Assembly (NCBI GenBank): GCA_025560025.1
Contig: CP048485.1
Location: 2,108,001 to 2,172,000, forward strand
Source of the DNA: Agrobacterium tumefaciens
Lineage (GTDB): Bacteria; Pseudomonadota; Alphaproteobacteria; Rhizobiales; Rhizobiaceae
Reading direction: 5' to 3'
Length of the DNA stretch: 64,000 nucleotides
A model generated the notes under the pieces. It made no database searches. It was not told where the DNA came from and saw only the letters and a program-made list of their open reading frames with translations. Below, in pieces: positions 27,443-35,523 of this stretch. Numbering within the stretch: the stretch's first letter is position 1; every line of letters starts with the position of its first letter. The translations under genes and the position numbers were made by a program.

Positions 27443-28519
27443 TCAATGATCGTCGGCAAGGCCCATGGTCCAGTAGCCGACCGCGCGCAGCGATGCCTTG
27501 GGAAAGGCGATCTCGTCGGTGAGGAAGGATTTCGCCGCCCTCGCCTCGGATTTCTCGCAGGCGACGAAGACATGCAGGCCTTCGTGTTCACCCGTCCATG
27601 CATGGCTGCGCAGCGCCTGTTCGATCAGGCCGGCGGTGCCGGCGGACTTGCCGCGACGGTAAAGCCATGTCCATTCGACATCGGCGGCTGAGACGATCTC
27701 CTGCCGTTCCGCCTCATCGTCGATTTCAGCGTAAACGCTGAGCTTTTTGCCGGCCGGCATTTCCGCCGCCATGCGCAGCATCACCGGCAGCGCTGTCTCG
27801 TCACCGGCAAAGACATAACGGTCCGCCTCCGGGCAAGTGCCGCTCGGGCCGATGATGCCGAGAACGTCGCCCGGCTTTGCCGTGGCGCCGAAATTTGCGC
27901 CCGGCATGTCATCGCCCTCATGCATGACGAAATCGATATCCACCTCGCCGCGACCGACGTCTCCGGAGCGAATGGTATAGACGCGCCGTGTCAGCAGATC
28001 GTCACCCGCCGGCCAGACGATGGCGCCGGTGGGGGCGAGATAAGGCCAGACCGGTGCACGGGCCTGATCCGGCACCAGCAGCAGGCGGACATGCATGCCG
28101 CCGGTGACGAGCCTTTCAATGCCGCTTTCAACGGAAACCACGAGCCGGCGCATATGCGGCGTCAGATTATAGGCACGGGCAACCTTGCCGACGAAAAGAT
28201 TGGGCAGCTCGCGCTGATAGGCGCCGTGGCCGCTCCAGCGGAAATCGAGCCCCGTCTTGCCGGAAAATTCGACAATATGCTCGGCCACCATGGCCTTCAC
28301 CGACATCAATATATGTTCGGAAACGCAGCTGACCCGGGCGGCAAACCGGCCGCCTTCGGCACTGAAGCTGCCATGGCCGTATTCCGCCTTGAAACGCACC
28401 GTCGTCCCTTCCCGCTCCATCTCCATATGTTCGGAGAAATGATCCTCGAAAGCATCGACGATCGACGCGGGATCGGGCAGCGAGACAGAAGTTTCGGCAG
28501 ACAGAAGAGACACGGGCAT
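27443..28519 (-). CDS. DUF2218 and siderophore-interacting protein (SIP) fusion, ferric-siderophore reductase
   Basis: 358 residues from the ATG at 28519 (AAGGA three bases before). The N-terminal 90 residues are a DUF2218 domain (FEDHFSEHMEMEREGTTVRF, then GSFSAEGGRFAARVSCVSEH). The rest is an FAD-binding SIP/ViuB domain: RAYNLTPHMRRLVVSVES, then RRVYTIRSGD as flavin site and YVFAGDETALPVMLRMAAEM as NAD(P)H-side region. SIP proteins reduce ferric siderophores in the cytoplasm to release iron. This fits with the hmu and siderophore ABC genes in the window, though it is not in their operons. Monocistronic. Confidence 0.88.
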   Translation of the reverse strand: MPVSLLSAETSVSLPDPASIVDAFEDHFSEHMEMEREGTTVRFKAEYGHGSFSAEGGRFAARVSCVSEHILMSVKAMVAEHIVEFSGKTGLDFRWSGHGAYQRELPNLFVGKVARAYNLTPHMRRLVVSVESGIERLVTGGMHVRLLLVPDQARAPVWPYLAPTGAIVWPAGDDLLTRRVYTIRSGDVGRGEVDIDFVMHEGDDMPGANFGATAKPGDVLGIIGPSGTCPEADRYVFAGDETALPVMLRMAAEMPAGKKLSVYAEIDDEAERQEIVSAADVEWTWLYRRGKSAGTAGLIEQALRSHAWTGEHEGLHVFVACEKSEARAAKSFLTDEIAFPKASLRAVGYWTMGLADDH

Positions 28520-28591
28520 AAATCCTTCACTTTGTAGTCGAGTATTCTTAAACCGGACGCGACTACGCTGTAAAGATGTTTGCTGCACTCC

Positions 28592-28706
28592 CCGTCATTC
28601 CGGCCTTGAGCCGGAATCCAGCCAGCCCAAGTCCTTGGGCTGAAAGGACTCTTCCCGGCGCGCGGACGCGCGCAACCTGGATTCCGGCTCAAGGCCGGAA
28701 TGACGG
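28592..28706. repeat. RIME-like palindromic repeat, copy 1
   Basis: Outer arms CCGTCATTCCGGCCTTGAGC and its mirror ending CCGGAATGACGG close about 60 bases containing two further hairpins (AGCCCAAG/CTTGGGCT and GCGCG/CGCGC). Related copies lie at 44101-44215 and 60864-60977. The size and two-palindrome plan resemble rhizobial RIME1 elements. Confidence 0.85.
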
Positions 28707-28724
28707 AGGGGCTGGTAAAATCGC

Positions 28725-29417
28725 TTAAGCCGTTTCCGGCAATTGCCAGTCGATCGGCTGACGGCCATTGGAGACGAGAAAGGCGTTTGCCTTGGAAAAA
28801 TGGCCGTTGCCGAAAAAGCCGTTATGGGCCGAAAGCGGTGACGGGTGCGGCGAGCGCAGCACGAGATGCTTGCGCTGATCCACGAAGGCCGCCTTCTTCT
28901 GGGCATAGGAACCCCAGAGCAGGAACACCACATGGTCGCATTCGTCGTTGACGGCGCGGATGACGGCATCGGTGAATTTTTCCCAGCCCTGCCCCTGATG
29001 CGAGGCAGCGCGTGATTCTTCCACCGTCAGCACGCTGTTGAGCAGCAGCACGCCCTGTTTCGCCCAGCTTTCCAGAAAGCCGTGATTGACCGGCCGGATG
29101 CCAAGGTCGGCCTGCAATTCCTTGTAGATATTGACGAGCGAGGGCGGAATGCGCACGCCGGGCTGGACGGAAAAACACAAGCCATGCGCCTGCCCGTGCC
29201 CGTGATAGGGGTCCTGCCCCAGAATGACGACCTTGACCTGGTCCAGCGGCGTCAGATCCAGCGCCCGGAAATATTCCGCGCCCTTGGGAAAGATGCGCTT
29301 GCCGGCGGTTTTTTCGGCAAGCAGGAAATCTTTCAGCTTGAGCATGTAGGGGCTGGCGAATTCGGTGGAAAGAACGCGTTTCCAGCTATCTTCGAGTTTG
29401 ACGCCTGCCTCTGCCAT
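28725..29417 (-). CDS. ung: Uracil-DNA glycosylase
   Basis: Removes uracil from DNA as the first step of base excision repair. It has 230 residues from the ATG at 29417 (AGAGG upstream). Family 1 motifs: [20 protein letters not shown] with catalytic Asp in [29 protein letters not shown], and [13 protein letters not shown] with the catalytic His. The VOC gene lies 13 bases upstream, so both are probably in one transcript. Confidence 0.97.
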   Translation of the reverse strand: MAEAGVKLEDSWKRVLSTEFASPYMLKLKDFLLAEKTAGKRIFPKGAEYFRALDLTPLDQVKVVILGQDPYHGHGQAHGLCFSVQPGVRIPPSLVNIYKELQADLGIRPVNHGFLESWAKQGVLLLNSVLTVEESRAASHQGQGWEKFTDAVIRAVNDECDHVVFLLWGSYAQKKAAFVDQRKHLVLRSPHPSPLSAHNGFFGNGHFSKANAFLVSNGRQPIDWQLPETA

Positions 29418-29430
29418 GATGTGCCTCTTT

Positions 29431-29826
29431 TTATTTGAACCGGTTGCCGCGCTGCAGCACTTCGATCTTGTAGCCGTCGGGATCGCAAATGAAGAAATAT
29501 TTCGCGAAAGGCTGGCCCTTATAATCGGCTTCGATGATCTTGCCGGGAGACAGGCCAAGCTCGATGAAACGCTGATGCTCACCATCCACATCGGCAACGC
29601 TGACAGCGAGATGGCCATAGCCGTCGCCCAGCGCATAGGGCACTTCGCGACCACGGTTGACGGTCAGTTCCAGCTCGAAATCGCCTTCGGCATTGCTGAG
29701 ATAGATCAGCGTGAAGTTTTCGAACTCGGCGCGTTCCGCAACCTCGAGCCCAAAAGCCTGCGTGTAAAATTCCACCGAACGCTTTTCGTCCAGCACCCGG
29801 ACCATCGAGTGGATCAACTTGGCCAT
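29431..29826 (-). CDS. VOC family protein (lactoylglutathione lyase-like)
   Basis: 131 residues, single VOC/glyoxalase fold. [20 protein letters not shown] has the first His ligand and [10 protein letters not shown] is typical of GloA relatives. [10 protein letters not shown] gives the first Glu, [14 protein letters not shown] the second His and [13 protein letters not shown] the last Glu, so all four metal ligands are present. Glyoxalase I is the likely activity but other VOC lyases cannot be excluded. First gene of a pair with ung. Confidence 0.85.
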   Translation of the reverse strand: MAKLIHSMVRVLDEKRSVEFYTQAFGLEVAERAEFENFTLIYLSNAEGDFELELTVNRGREVPYALGDGYGHLAVSVADVDGEHQRFIELGLSPGKIIEADYKGQPFAKYFFICDPDGYKIEVLQRGNRFK

Positions 29827-30045
29827 GGTGTTTCCTTCTGCTTCTTACCTCGTCGTGGCCCGGTTATCTTCCGGGCATGCGGACCAAGGGGATAAAGACA
29901 GAGCGCCGCGCTTTCAACCCTAAAGGCGCCCTGCCACGGCGGGCAACGGTTCGATCACGGCAAATGTGATGGTGAAAGCCGCCGGTTTTCCCTTACGGCC
30001 AAGGGCCTGCGGCAACACGGCACAGAGTTTTCGCCGCGTCGCTCT

Positions 30046-30068
30046 ATCATGAGTAGAGAACTCATGAT
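30046..30068. promoter_or_regulatory. Perfect 9-bp palindrome upstream of the DUF454 gene
   Basis: ATCATGAGT, five bases (AGAGA), ACTCATGAT, ending 12 bases before the ATG at 30081. The position fits an operator overlapping the promoter or leader. An RNA hairpin sequestering the start region is the other reading. Confidence 0.45.
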
Positions 30069-30080
30069 ACCGGCATATCC

Positions 30081-30437
30081 ATGCGCCTTCTTTACCTCTG
30101 TCTTGGCTGGCTTATGGTCGCGACCGGCATCGTCGGCGCGTTTCTTCCCGTTTTGCCAACCACGCCGTTCCTGCTTCTGGCGCTCTGGTGCTTTTCCCGC
30201 TCTTCGCCGAAACTGGAGGCATGGCTTCTGGCCCATCCCAGATTTGGCCCCTCGCTTCGCCGCTGGCGCGAGCGCGGCGCAATCGCCCGCAAGGCGAAGA
30301 TCGCCGCACTCTCGGCAATGTCGGTGAGTTATGCCGCCTTCTGGTTCCTGAGCGACCCGCCGCTTCTGCGCGCAGCCATCGTTGCCGCCGTCATGCTGGG
30401 TTCCGCACTCTTCATCGTCACCCGGCCGGAAAGCTGA
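30081..30437 (+). CDS. DUF454 (YbaN family) inner-membrane protein
   Basis: 118 residues. The signature PTTPFLLLALWCFSRSSPKL after an N-terminal membrane helix (RLLYLCLGWLMVATGIVGAF) and two C-terminal helices define the YbaN/DUF454 family. Function is not established. In many proteobacteria it lies beside heme or iron genes; here it converges on hmuV with 13 bases between stops. A perfect palindrome precedes the start. Confidence 0.88.
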   Translation: MRLLYLCLGWLMVATGIVGAFLPVLPTTPFLLLALWCFSRSSPKLEAWLLAHPRFGPSLRRWRERGAIARKAKIAALSAMSVSYAAFWFLSDPPLLRAAIVAAVMLGSALFIVTRPES

Positions 30438-30450
30438 CAACGACCCCGCC

Positions 30451-31233
30451 TCAGCGGTGTCGCGATTGCGGCAGCACGTAAGGAATATGCCGTGCCGGCA
30501 GCCGGCCAACGACGCCGCCAATGCCATAGACCCTTGCGATCGTCTCGTCGCTGATCGTTTCCAGCGACGGCCCACTCGCCGTCACCCGGCCGCCATGCAT
30601 GACGATAAGTTGATCGGCAAATTCCGCCGCAAGGTTGAGATCGTGCAGGATGGCAAGCACCAAACCGCCGCCAGCGGCGAAATCGCGCGCCGTTTCCAGC
30701 ACCGCTATCTGGTGGCCAATATCGAGACTGGCCGTCGGCTCATCCAGAAACAGCGCTCTCACCTCGCCGTTTTCCACGGGATGCGGCACCTGCGCCAGCG
30801 CCCGGGCAAATTGCACCCGCTGCTGCTCGCCGCCCGACAGCATGTTATAGGAACGCTGCTCGAACCCGCGAAGCCCGGCCTTGGTGAGCGCCCGGCGGGC
30901 CTGCTCTTCCGGCGCACGCGACCCTTGTGCAACAGCGCCCATGCGCACGATTTCGAGCGCGGTGAAGGGAAAGGCAAGCTGGGTATTCTGCGGCAGCACG
31001 GCCCTGAGGCGCGCAAGCTGAACCGGTGTGAACAAGGGAAGGGCGATGTCATTATAGGTCACCGACCCGGCCTCGGCCCGCATCTCGCCTGAGAGAACCT
31101 TCATCAGCGTCGATTTTCCGGCGCCGTTCGGACCGATGATGACATTGACCTTGCCTGGCTTCAGATCGACGTTAACAGCGTCGAGCAGGCGGCGGCCGGA
31201 ACGGATGAGGGTGAGGTTTTCGGCCCGGATCAT
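30451..31233 (-). CDS. hmuV: Heme ABC transporter ATP-binding protein HmuV
   Basis: 260 residues. Walker A GPNGAGKST near 35-43, signature LSGGEQQRVQFARALAQVPH, Walker B LFLDEPTASLD and switch His in LAILHDLNLAAEFAD. Powers heme import through HmuU. The ATG overlaps the hmuU stop (ATGA), so it is translationally coupled as the last gene of hmuTUV. Placement as heme rather than cobalamin or siderophore transporter rests on the adjacent HmuT, IsdG-type and HutX genes. Confidence 0.93.
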   Translation of the reverse strand: MIRAENLTLIRSGRRLLDAVNVDLKPGKVNVIIGPNGAGKSTLMKVLSGEMRAEAGSVTYNDIALPLFTPVQLARLRAVLPQNTQLAFPFTALEIVRMGAVAQGSRAPEEQARRALTKAGLRGFEQRSYNMLSGGEQQRVQFARALAQVPHPVENGEVRALFLDEPTASLDIGHQIAVLETARDFAAGGGLVLAILHDLNLAAEFADQLIVMHGGRVTASGPSLETISDETIARVYGIGGVVGRLPARHIPYVLPQSRHR

Positions 31234-32318
31234 GGCATGTTCCGCATGGAAAAGCTGCCGCGGCCAAGCAGCAGGAACAGGAAGACCGGCGCCCCGATGA
31301 GCGCCGTGACGACGCCGATGGGCAATTCCGCTGGTGACGCGACGGTGCGGGCGAAACTATCGGCCAGAAGCAGAAGTGCCGCACCGCCAAGTGCGGAGGC
31401 GGGCAGCAGGAATCGATGCGACGGGCCGATGGCGAGCCGCAGCAGATGCGGCACGACGATGCCGACAAAACCGATGGAACCGGCAGCCGCCACGCTTGCC
31501 CCGCAGGCGGCGGCAACGGCCAGAATGACGACCCGCTTCAGCCGCTGCACGGGAATGCCCATGTGAAAGGCGGCGGCATCGCCCAGGATCAGCGCATCCA
31601 GCCCCCTGGCGACGAAGGGAATGATGGCGAGCACGACGACGATGAACGGCAGGGTGGCAAGCACCTTGGCGGGTGTGGCCCCGCCGAGCGAACCGAGCGA
31701 CCAGAAGGTGATGTCGCGCAGCGCCCGGTCGTCGGCCACGAAGATCATCAGGCCAGTCAGCGCACCGCTGATTGCCGCCACCGCGATACCAGCCAGAATG
31801 AGCGTGGTGGTGGAGGTCGCCCCGTCCTTCGTGGCGATGAGATAAAGCACCCAGGTGTTCAAAAGCCCGCCGAGAAACGCCATCAGCGGCAGGAAATGCG
31901 GTCCGAAAAACACGGCGACCGTGGCAAGCGCGCCTTCCCCGAGAGAAATGGCCGCAACCGCAAACAGCGCGGCACCCGAAGTGACGCCGACAATGCCGGG
32001 ATCGGCAAGCGGATTGCGGAACAGCCCCTGCATCATCGCGCCCGAGACGCCAAGCCCCGCGCCGATCAACATGCCGAGCGCCGTGCGCGGCAGGCGCACC
32101 GCCTCGAGAATGACCCTGTCGCGCGCATCGAGTTCCGCAGCACCGCCGGTAAGATAAGCCCAGAGTTCAGAAATGCCGACACCCGTGGGGCCGCTGACAA
32201 GCGACACACCACAGGCAAACAGCAGGATGCCGACAAGCACCGCGAGGGTGATGGCACCCTGACGGGACCTGTCACCCGGTGCGGCGCCTTCGGTGGAACT
32301 CAAGACGGCGAGGCTCAC
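31230..32318 (-). CDS. hmuU: Heme ABC transporter permease HmuU (FecCD family)
   Basis: 362 residues, GTG start overlapping the hmuT stop (GTGA). FecCD/BtuC-type permease with about ten membrane segments. Family signatures: RLPRTALGMLIGAGLGVSGA near 75-95, RNPLADPGIVGVTSGAALFA near 110-130, and GFVGIVVPHLLRLAIGPSHR with the ATPase-coupling loop. Works as a homodimer in the inner membrane with HmuV and periplasmic HmuT. Confidence 0.94.
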   Translation of the reverse strand: MSLAVLSSTEGAAPGDRSRQGAITLAVLVGILLFACGVSLVSGPTGVGISELWAYLTGGAAELDARDRVILEAVRLPRTALGMLIGAGLGVSGAMMQGLFRNPLADPGIVGVTSGAALFAVAAISLGEGALATVAVFFGPHFLPLMAFLGGLLNTWVLYLIATKDGATSTTTLILAGIAVAAISGALTGLMIFVADDRALRDITFWSLGSLGGATPAKVLATLPFIVVVLAIIPFVARGLDALILGDAAAFHMGIPVQRLKRVVILAVAAACGASVAAAGSIGFVGIVVPHLLRLAIGPSHRFLLPASALGGAALLLLADSFARTVASPAELPIGVVTALIGAPVFLFLLLGRGSFSMRNMP

Positions 32319-33208
32319 GGCTTCACCGCCTCCGGGTAGAGCTTGTTTGCCAGTTCACGGCCGGCGGCCGGGGTGCGTGGGCCGAAACCGATGAGATAAA
32401 GCCCGTCCATGCTGATGAGTGCCTTGCTTGCAGCAGCCGGCGTGGACTGGAAGGCGGGAAGTGCGAAAATCTCGGCCGCCTTGGCGGCATGGTCGCCACG
32501 CGCCATGGTCAACACCACATCCGGTGCTGAGGCAATGACTGCCTCATCCGTGAGCGGCTTGTAACCGCTGATTTCCTGCGCGGCATTGATGCCACCGGCC
32601 ATCTCGATGATTGCGGCTGCTTCGGTGTCCTTGCCCGCCGCCATGATGCGGCCGCCGGCGCTGGAGAGCACGAAGAGCACACGCTTCCTGTTCTTTTCAG
32701 GCACGGCCGACACATCCTTGGCCAGCGCGTCCAGCCCGGCTTTGGTCTCGGCGGCCAGCGCCTTCGCCTTGTCGGAAAGACCGACCGCCAGACCTACATC
32801 CTCGATCTTCTTCGCAATAGCCTCGCCGCTCGGCGGGGTATCAACGGTGACGAAAGGCACCGCGCTGGCCTTGAGGATGGCGATGACATCCGCCGGGCCG
32901 GAACCGTCTTCCGACAGGATGAGATCGGGCTTCTGCGACAGAATGCCCTCCGACGACAGCGCCCGCATATAGCCGATATCCGGCTTCGAAAGCGCATCCG
33001 CCGGATAGCTGCTGGTGCTGTCGCGCGCAACGATGCGGTCTTCAGCGCCGAGAGCATAGAGAATTTCCGTCACCGTGCCACCGACGGCAACGATGCGTTT
33101 CGCCTCCGGATTGCCCTTGTCGGAGGCCTGCGCACCGGGCGCGGCAACCGCGATCACGGCAGGCACGAGGGCGGCGAAAACGAACGGACGAAGGCGAAAG
33201 TTCAACAT
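32315..33208 (-). CDS. hmuT: Periplasmic heme-binding protein HmuT
   Basis: 297 residues from the ATG at 33208 (AGGA seven bases upstream). The signal peptide RLRPFVFAALVPAVIAVAAP ends near AQA. It is a class III (helical-backbone) binding protein: RIVAVGGTVTEILYALGAED, ARDSTSSYPADALSKPDIGY, MRALSSEGILSQKPDLILSE. The Y in GYMRALS is the position used as heme ligand in HmuT/ShuT proteins. First gene of hmuTUV, divergent from the heme-degrading enzyme with a 196-base control region. Confidence 0.93.
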   Translation of the reverse strand: MLNFRLRPFVFAALVPAVIAVAAPGAQASDKGNPEAKRIVAVGGTVTEILYALGAEDRIVARDSTSSYPADALSKPDIGYMRALSSEGILSQKPDLILSEDGSGPADVIAILKASAVPFVTVDTPPSGEAIAKKIEDVGLAVGLSDKAKALAAETKAGLDALAKDVSAVPEKNRKRVLFVLSSAGGRIMAAGKDTEAAAIIEMAGGINAAQEISGYKPLTDEAVIASAPDVVLTMARGDHAAKAAEIFALPAFQSTPAAASKALISMDGLYLIGFGPRTPAAGRELANKLYPEAVKP

Positions 33209-33264
33209 GGCGCTATCCTGAAACACAAGCTGGCACGGGCAGATATGGGCCTGCCCATCTTATT

Positions 33265-33276
33265 TAACTTGAGTTA
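33265..33276. promoter_or_regulatory. Candidate iron-responsive operator between hmuT and the heme-degradation genes
   Basis: TAACT-TG-AGTTA palindrome in an A+T-rich patch (33260-33300) of the divergent spacer. Rhizobial heme genes are usually controlled by RirA or Irr, or activated by HmuP. The motif is not a clear match to their consensus, so only the location speaks for it. Confidence 0.3.
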
Positions 33277-33404
33277 TTTGCACATGTTTATAGAAGGCGC
33301 AATCGATAAGTGGAGTAATTTTGTTCGCTTTGCCGTGAGCCTCTTTCCAACTTGGCCACGGCTGGATATCCTGACTGAAACTGGAAACTTAAAGGGAGAA
33401 TTTC

Positions 33405-33752
33405 ATGTTTATCGCAATGAACCGTTTTCGTGTCGTGCCGGGTTACGAGGAAACCTTCGAATCCATCTGGCGCGAGCGCAAATCGCACCTCAGCGAATTG
33501 CAGGGCTATATTGAATTCCACATGCTGAAAGGCCCGAAGGCGGATGACCACACGCTTTATGCCTCGCACACCGTCTGGGCCACCAAGGACGATTTCCTCG
33601 CCTGGACGAAATCCGAACAGTTCCGCGCCGCCCACGCCAAGGCCGGCGAAAACCGCGGCAAGGTGGAATATCTCTCCGGTCCACATTTTGAAGGCTTTGA
33701 CGTCATCATCCACGAAGACAAGAATGGCGAACGCCGTTCGATTGCCGCCTGA
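33405..33752 (+). CDS. IsdG/HmuQ-type heme-degrading monooxygenase
   Basis: 115 residues, antibiotic-biosynthesis-monooxygenase fold. The three catalytic residues of staphylococcal IsdG (Asn7, Trp67, His77) match here as Asn6 (FIAMNRFRVVPGYE), Trp67 (DDFLAWTKSE) and His77 (FRAAHAKAG). It should open the heme ring oxidatively in the cytoplasm and release iron. Preceded by GGGAGAA. hutX begins 9 bases after the stop, and hmuTUV is divergent, giving import plus use in one locus. HmuQ in Bradyrhizobium belongs to this type. Confidence 0.88.
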   Translation: MFIAMNRFRVVPGYEETFESIWRERKSHLSELQGYIEFHMLKGPKADDHTLYASHTVWATKDDFLAWTKSEQFRAAHAKAGENRGKVEYLSGPHFEGFDVIIHEDKNGERRSIAA

Positions 33753-33761
33753 GGCCGCCCG

Positions 33762-34286
33762 ATGAGCATCGCAGCCCAAAAGAACGATGATGACAGGCAG
33801 GCCCGCGCCGCTGCGGCGCTCGCCGAAAAGCCTGATGGTATCGTGGAAGCCATCGCCGCCAAGGCCGAGGTGACGCCTGCCGAGATTCTGGCGATCCTGC
33901 CCGAGGGTGCGGCCGTTTCCGCGCCCGCCGACCGCTTCGACGCGATCTGGAACGAGATGCGCGGTTGGGGCGAAGTCCTGATGATCGTCCAGACCGGCGA
34001 TATCGTGCTGGAAGTGCCGGGCGACCTGCCGGAAGGCAGCGAAAGCCACGGCTGGTTCAACATCCATGGCGACAGCCCCATCGGCGGTCACATCAAGAAG
34101 GACAATTGCGCCGGCATTACCTTCGTCGATCGCGGTTTCCACGGCCGGCGCTCCTGTTCCGTCTGGTTCATGAATGCCGCGGGCGGCGCCATGTTCAAGA
34201 TTTTCGTCCGCCGTGACGAGAACAAGGAATTGCGGGTCGAACAGCTGGCGAAGTTCGAAGCGCTGCGGGACGGTTTGCGCGGCTGA
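33762..34286 (+). CDS. hutX: HutX-like cytosolic heme utilization protein
   Basis: 174 residues, HutX/HuvX family (DUF1008). Recognised by AEILAILPEGAAVSAPADRF, IWNEMRGWGEVLMIVQTGDI and the C-terminal GHIKKDNCAGITFVDRGFHG, then SVWFMNAAGGAMFKIFVRRD. Members bind heme in the cytoplasm and hand it to the degrading enzyme. It lies 9 bases downstream of the IsdG-type gene, certainly the same transcript. Confidence 0.88.
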   Translation: MSIAAQKNDDDRQARAAAALAEKPDGIVEAIAAKAEVTPAEILAILPEGAAVSAPADRFDAIWNEMRGWGEVLMIVQTGDIVLEVPGDLPEGSESHGWFNIHGDSPIGGHIKKDNCAGITFVDRGFHGRRSCSVWFMNAAGGAMFKIFVRRDENKELRVEQLAKFEALRDGLRG

Positions 34287-34352
34287 GGCCAGCGAAAGTA
34301 AAAAACCGCCACCTCTGGCGGCGGTGCCGCTGTTGATGAAGAACCTTTCCTC

Positions 34353-34383
34353 CGTCATCCTCGGGTCAAGCCCGAGGATGACG
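34353..34383. repeat. Single palindromic arm, GTCAT-CTTGA family
   Basis: CGTCATCCTCGGG and CCCGAGGATGACG with a five-base centre, a perfect 13-bp hairpin 67 bases after hutX. It may act as a 3' stabiliser or terminator. Related to 25418-25490 and 45407-45435. Confidence 0.75.
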
Positions 34384-34544
34384 TCGAGGATATGGAAAGC
34401 TTCCTCAACACCCCGCCCGCGAGAAAAAAATTTGTCGTGAGTGGAAACATCTCCCTGACGCCCCCTCCACCGGTTCATCGCCCGTTCAGTGCCGTTTTTT
34501 ATGATCCGCTGAAATTCGACCCGCACCAGCACGGAGCAAGCATC

Positions 34545-35321
34545 ATGAACGACCGCCAGCCACTTCTTTCGCGCCGCAGTTTCGCCGGGCTTGTCGCGCT
34601 TGCACCGCTTTTTGCAGCGGGCGGCGCAGCTGCCGCACCAGCAAGCCTGCGCGGCAGCGTATCCTATCGCGAGCGGATCGCCCTGCCCCCGGGCGTGACC
34701 GTCACCGTGCGCCTTATCGATGTGTCGCTCGCGGACGCGCCTTCGCAGACGATCGCCGAAACGACCATCCGCCCGCGCGGGCAGGTGCCCGTGCCCTTCG
34801 TGCTGCGTTATGACGACCGCGATATCCGCGCCCGCCGCTCCTATGCGCTGAGCGCCGAAATCCGCGACCGCGACCGGCTGCTTTTCACCACCACCCGCCG
34901 TTATTCGGTGCTGACCGGCGGTCGCGACGATACCGACCTCGTGCTTGAGCGCGTTGGGGCAGGCCCGGGCAGGCCGGAGCCGGAAGCCGTTATCGACGGA
35001 CGCTGGCTGGTGCAGGACATTCGCGGCGAACGGGTTCGCGGCCGCCGTGAGGCGACGCTCGAAATTTCCCGCGAGGGCCGCGTTTCCGGCAATGCCGGCT
35101 GCAACGGCATCGGCGGTGAAGTGAAGATCAGCCGCAACCGCGTCAATTTCGGCCGGATGATTTCCACACAGATGGCCTGCGCACCCGATATCATGCGCCA
35201 GGAACGGCAATTCATCGAAGCGCTGGAAGGCGCCCGTTCCTTCCGGCTGGAGCCGCGCCGGGGCACGCTGGAGTTGATCGACGGCCGCGGCCGTGCGGTC
35301 ATGCGGCTGCGCCGCGCCTGA
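34545..35321 (+). CDS. Tat-exported YbaY plus META domain protein
   Basis: 258 residues from the ATG at 34545. The twin-arginine signal is LSRRSFAGLVALAPLFAAGG. The first mature domain (about 38-135) is YbaY/YscW-like: GSVSYRERIALPPGVTVTVR, then RLIDVSLADAPSQTIAETTI. The second (about 150-255) is a META/HslJ domain: GRWLVQDIRGERV, then GNAGCNGIGG and MISTQMACAPDIM with its two conserved Cys. Both domains are found in outer-membrane-related lipoproteins linked to stress and motility; here they are joined in one soluble or periplasmic protein. Function unknown. Confidence 0.85.
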   Translation: MNDRQPLLSRRSFAGLVALAPLFAAGGAAAAPASLRGSVSYRERIALPPGVTVTVRLIDVSLADAPSQTIAETTIRPRGQVPVPFVLRYDDRDIRARRSYALSAEIRDRDRLLFTTTRRYSVLTGGRDDTDLVLERVGAGPGRPEPEAVIDGRWLVQDIRGERVRGRREATLEISREGRVSGNAGCNGIGGEVKISRNRVNFGRMISTQMACAPDIMRQERQFIEALEGARSFRLEPRRGTLELIDGRGRAVMRLRRA

Positions 35322-35523
35322 GGCGGCCGCGGCTCGCCGCCACACCGCACACCGCCGTGCTGGCAGTGGAACATTCCATGTCGCTTCCGGCACGGCGCGC
35401 ACCCATTTCCCGTCCTATGACTTTGGCTGCATTCTTCTTGGCGCTTTGCTCCGCCGCAGAGCTGCGCTATGGAACGCGCCAATTACGCCGGCTCATCCGG
35501 TGCAAAGTCTTTGAGGGAAAACG

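Noticed and set aside
34301..34321. CCGCCA/TGGCGG hairpin after hutX as a terminator
   Set aside because: No T run follows on the plus strand. The perfect 13-bp hairpin at 34353 is a better 3'-end candidate.
33288..35402. 704-codon open frame on the minus strand
   Set aside because: It runs antisense through the IsdG-type, hutX and YbaY/META genes, which all have strong motifs and ribosome-binding sites.
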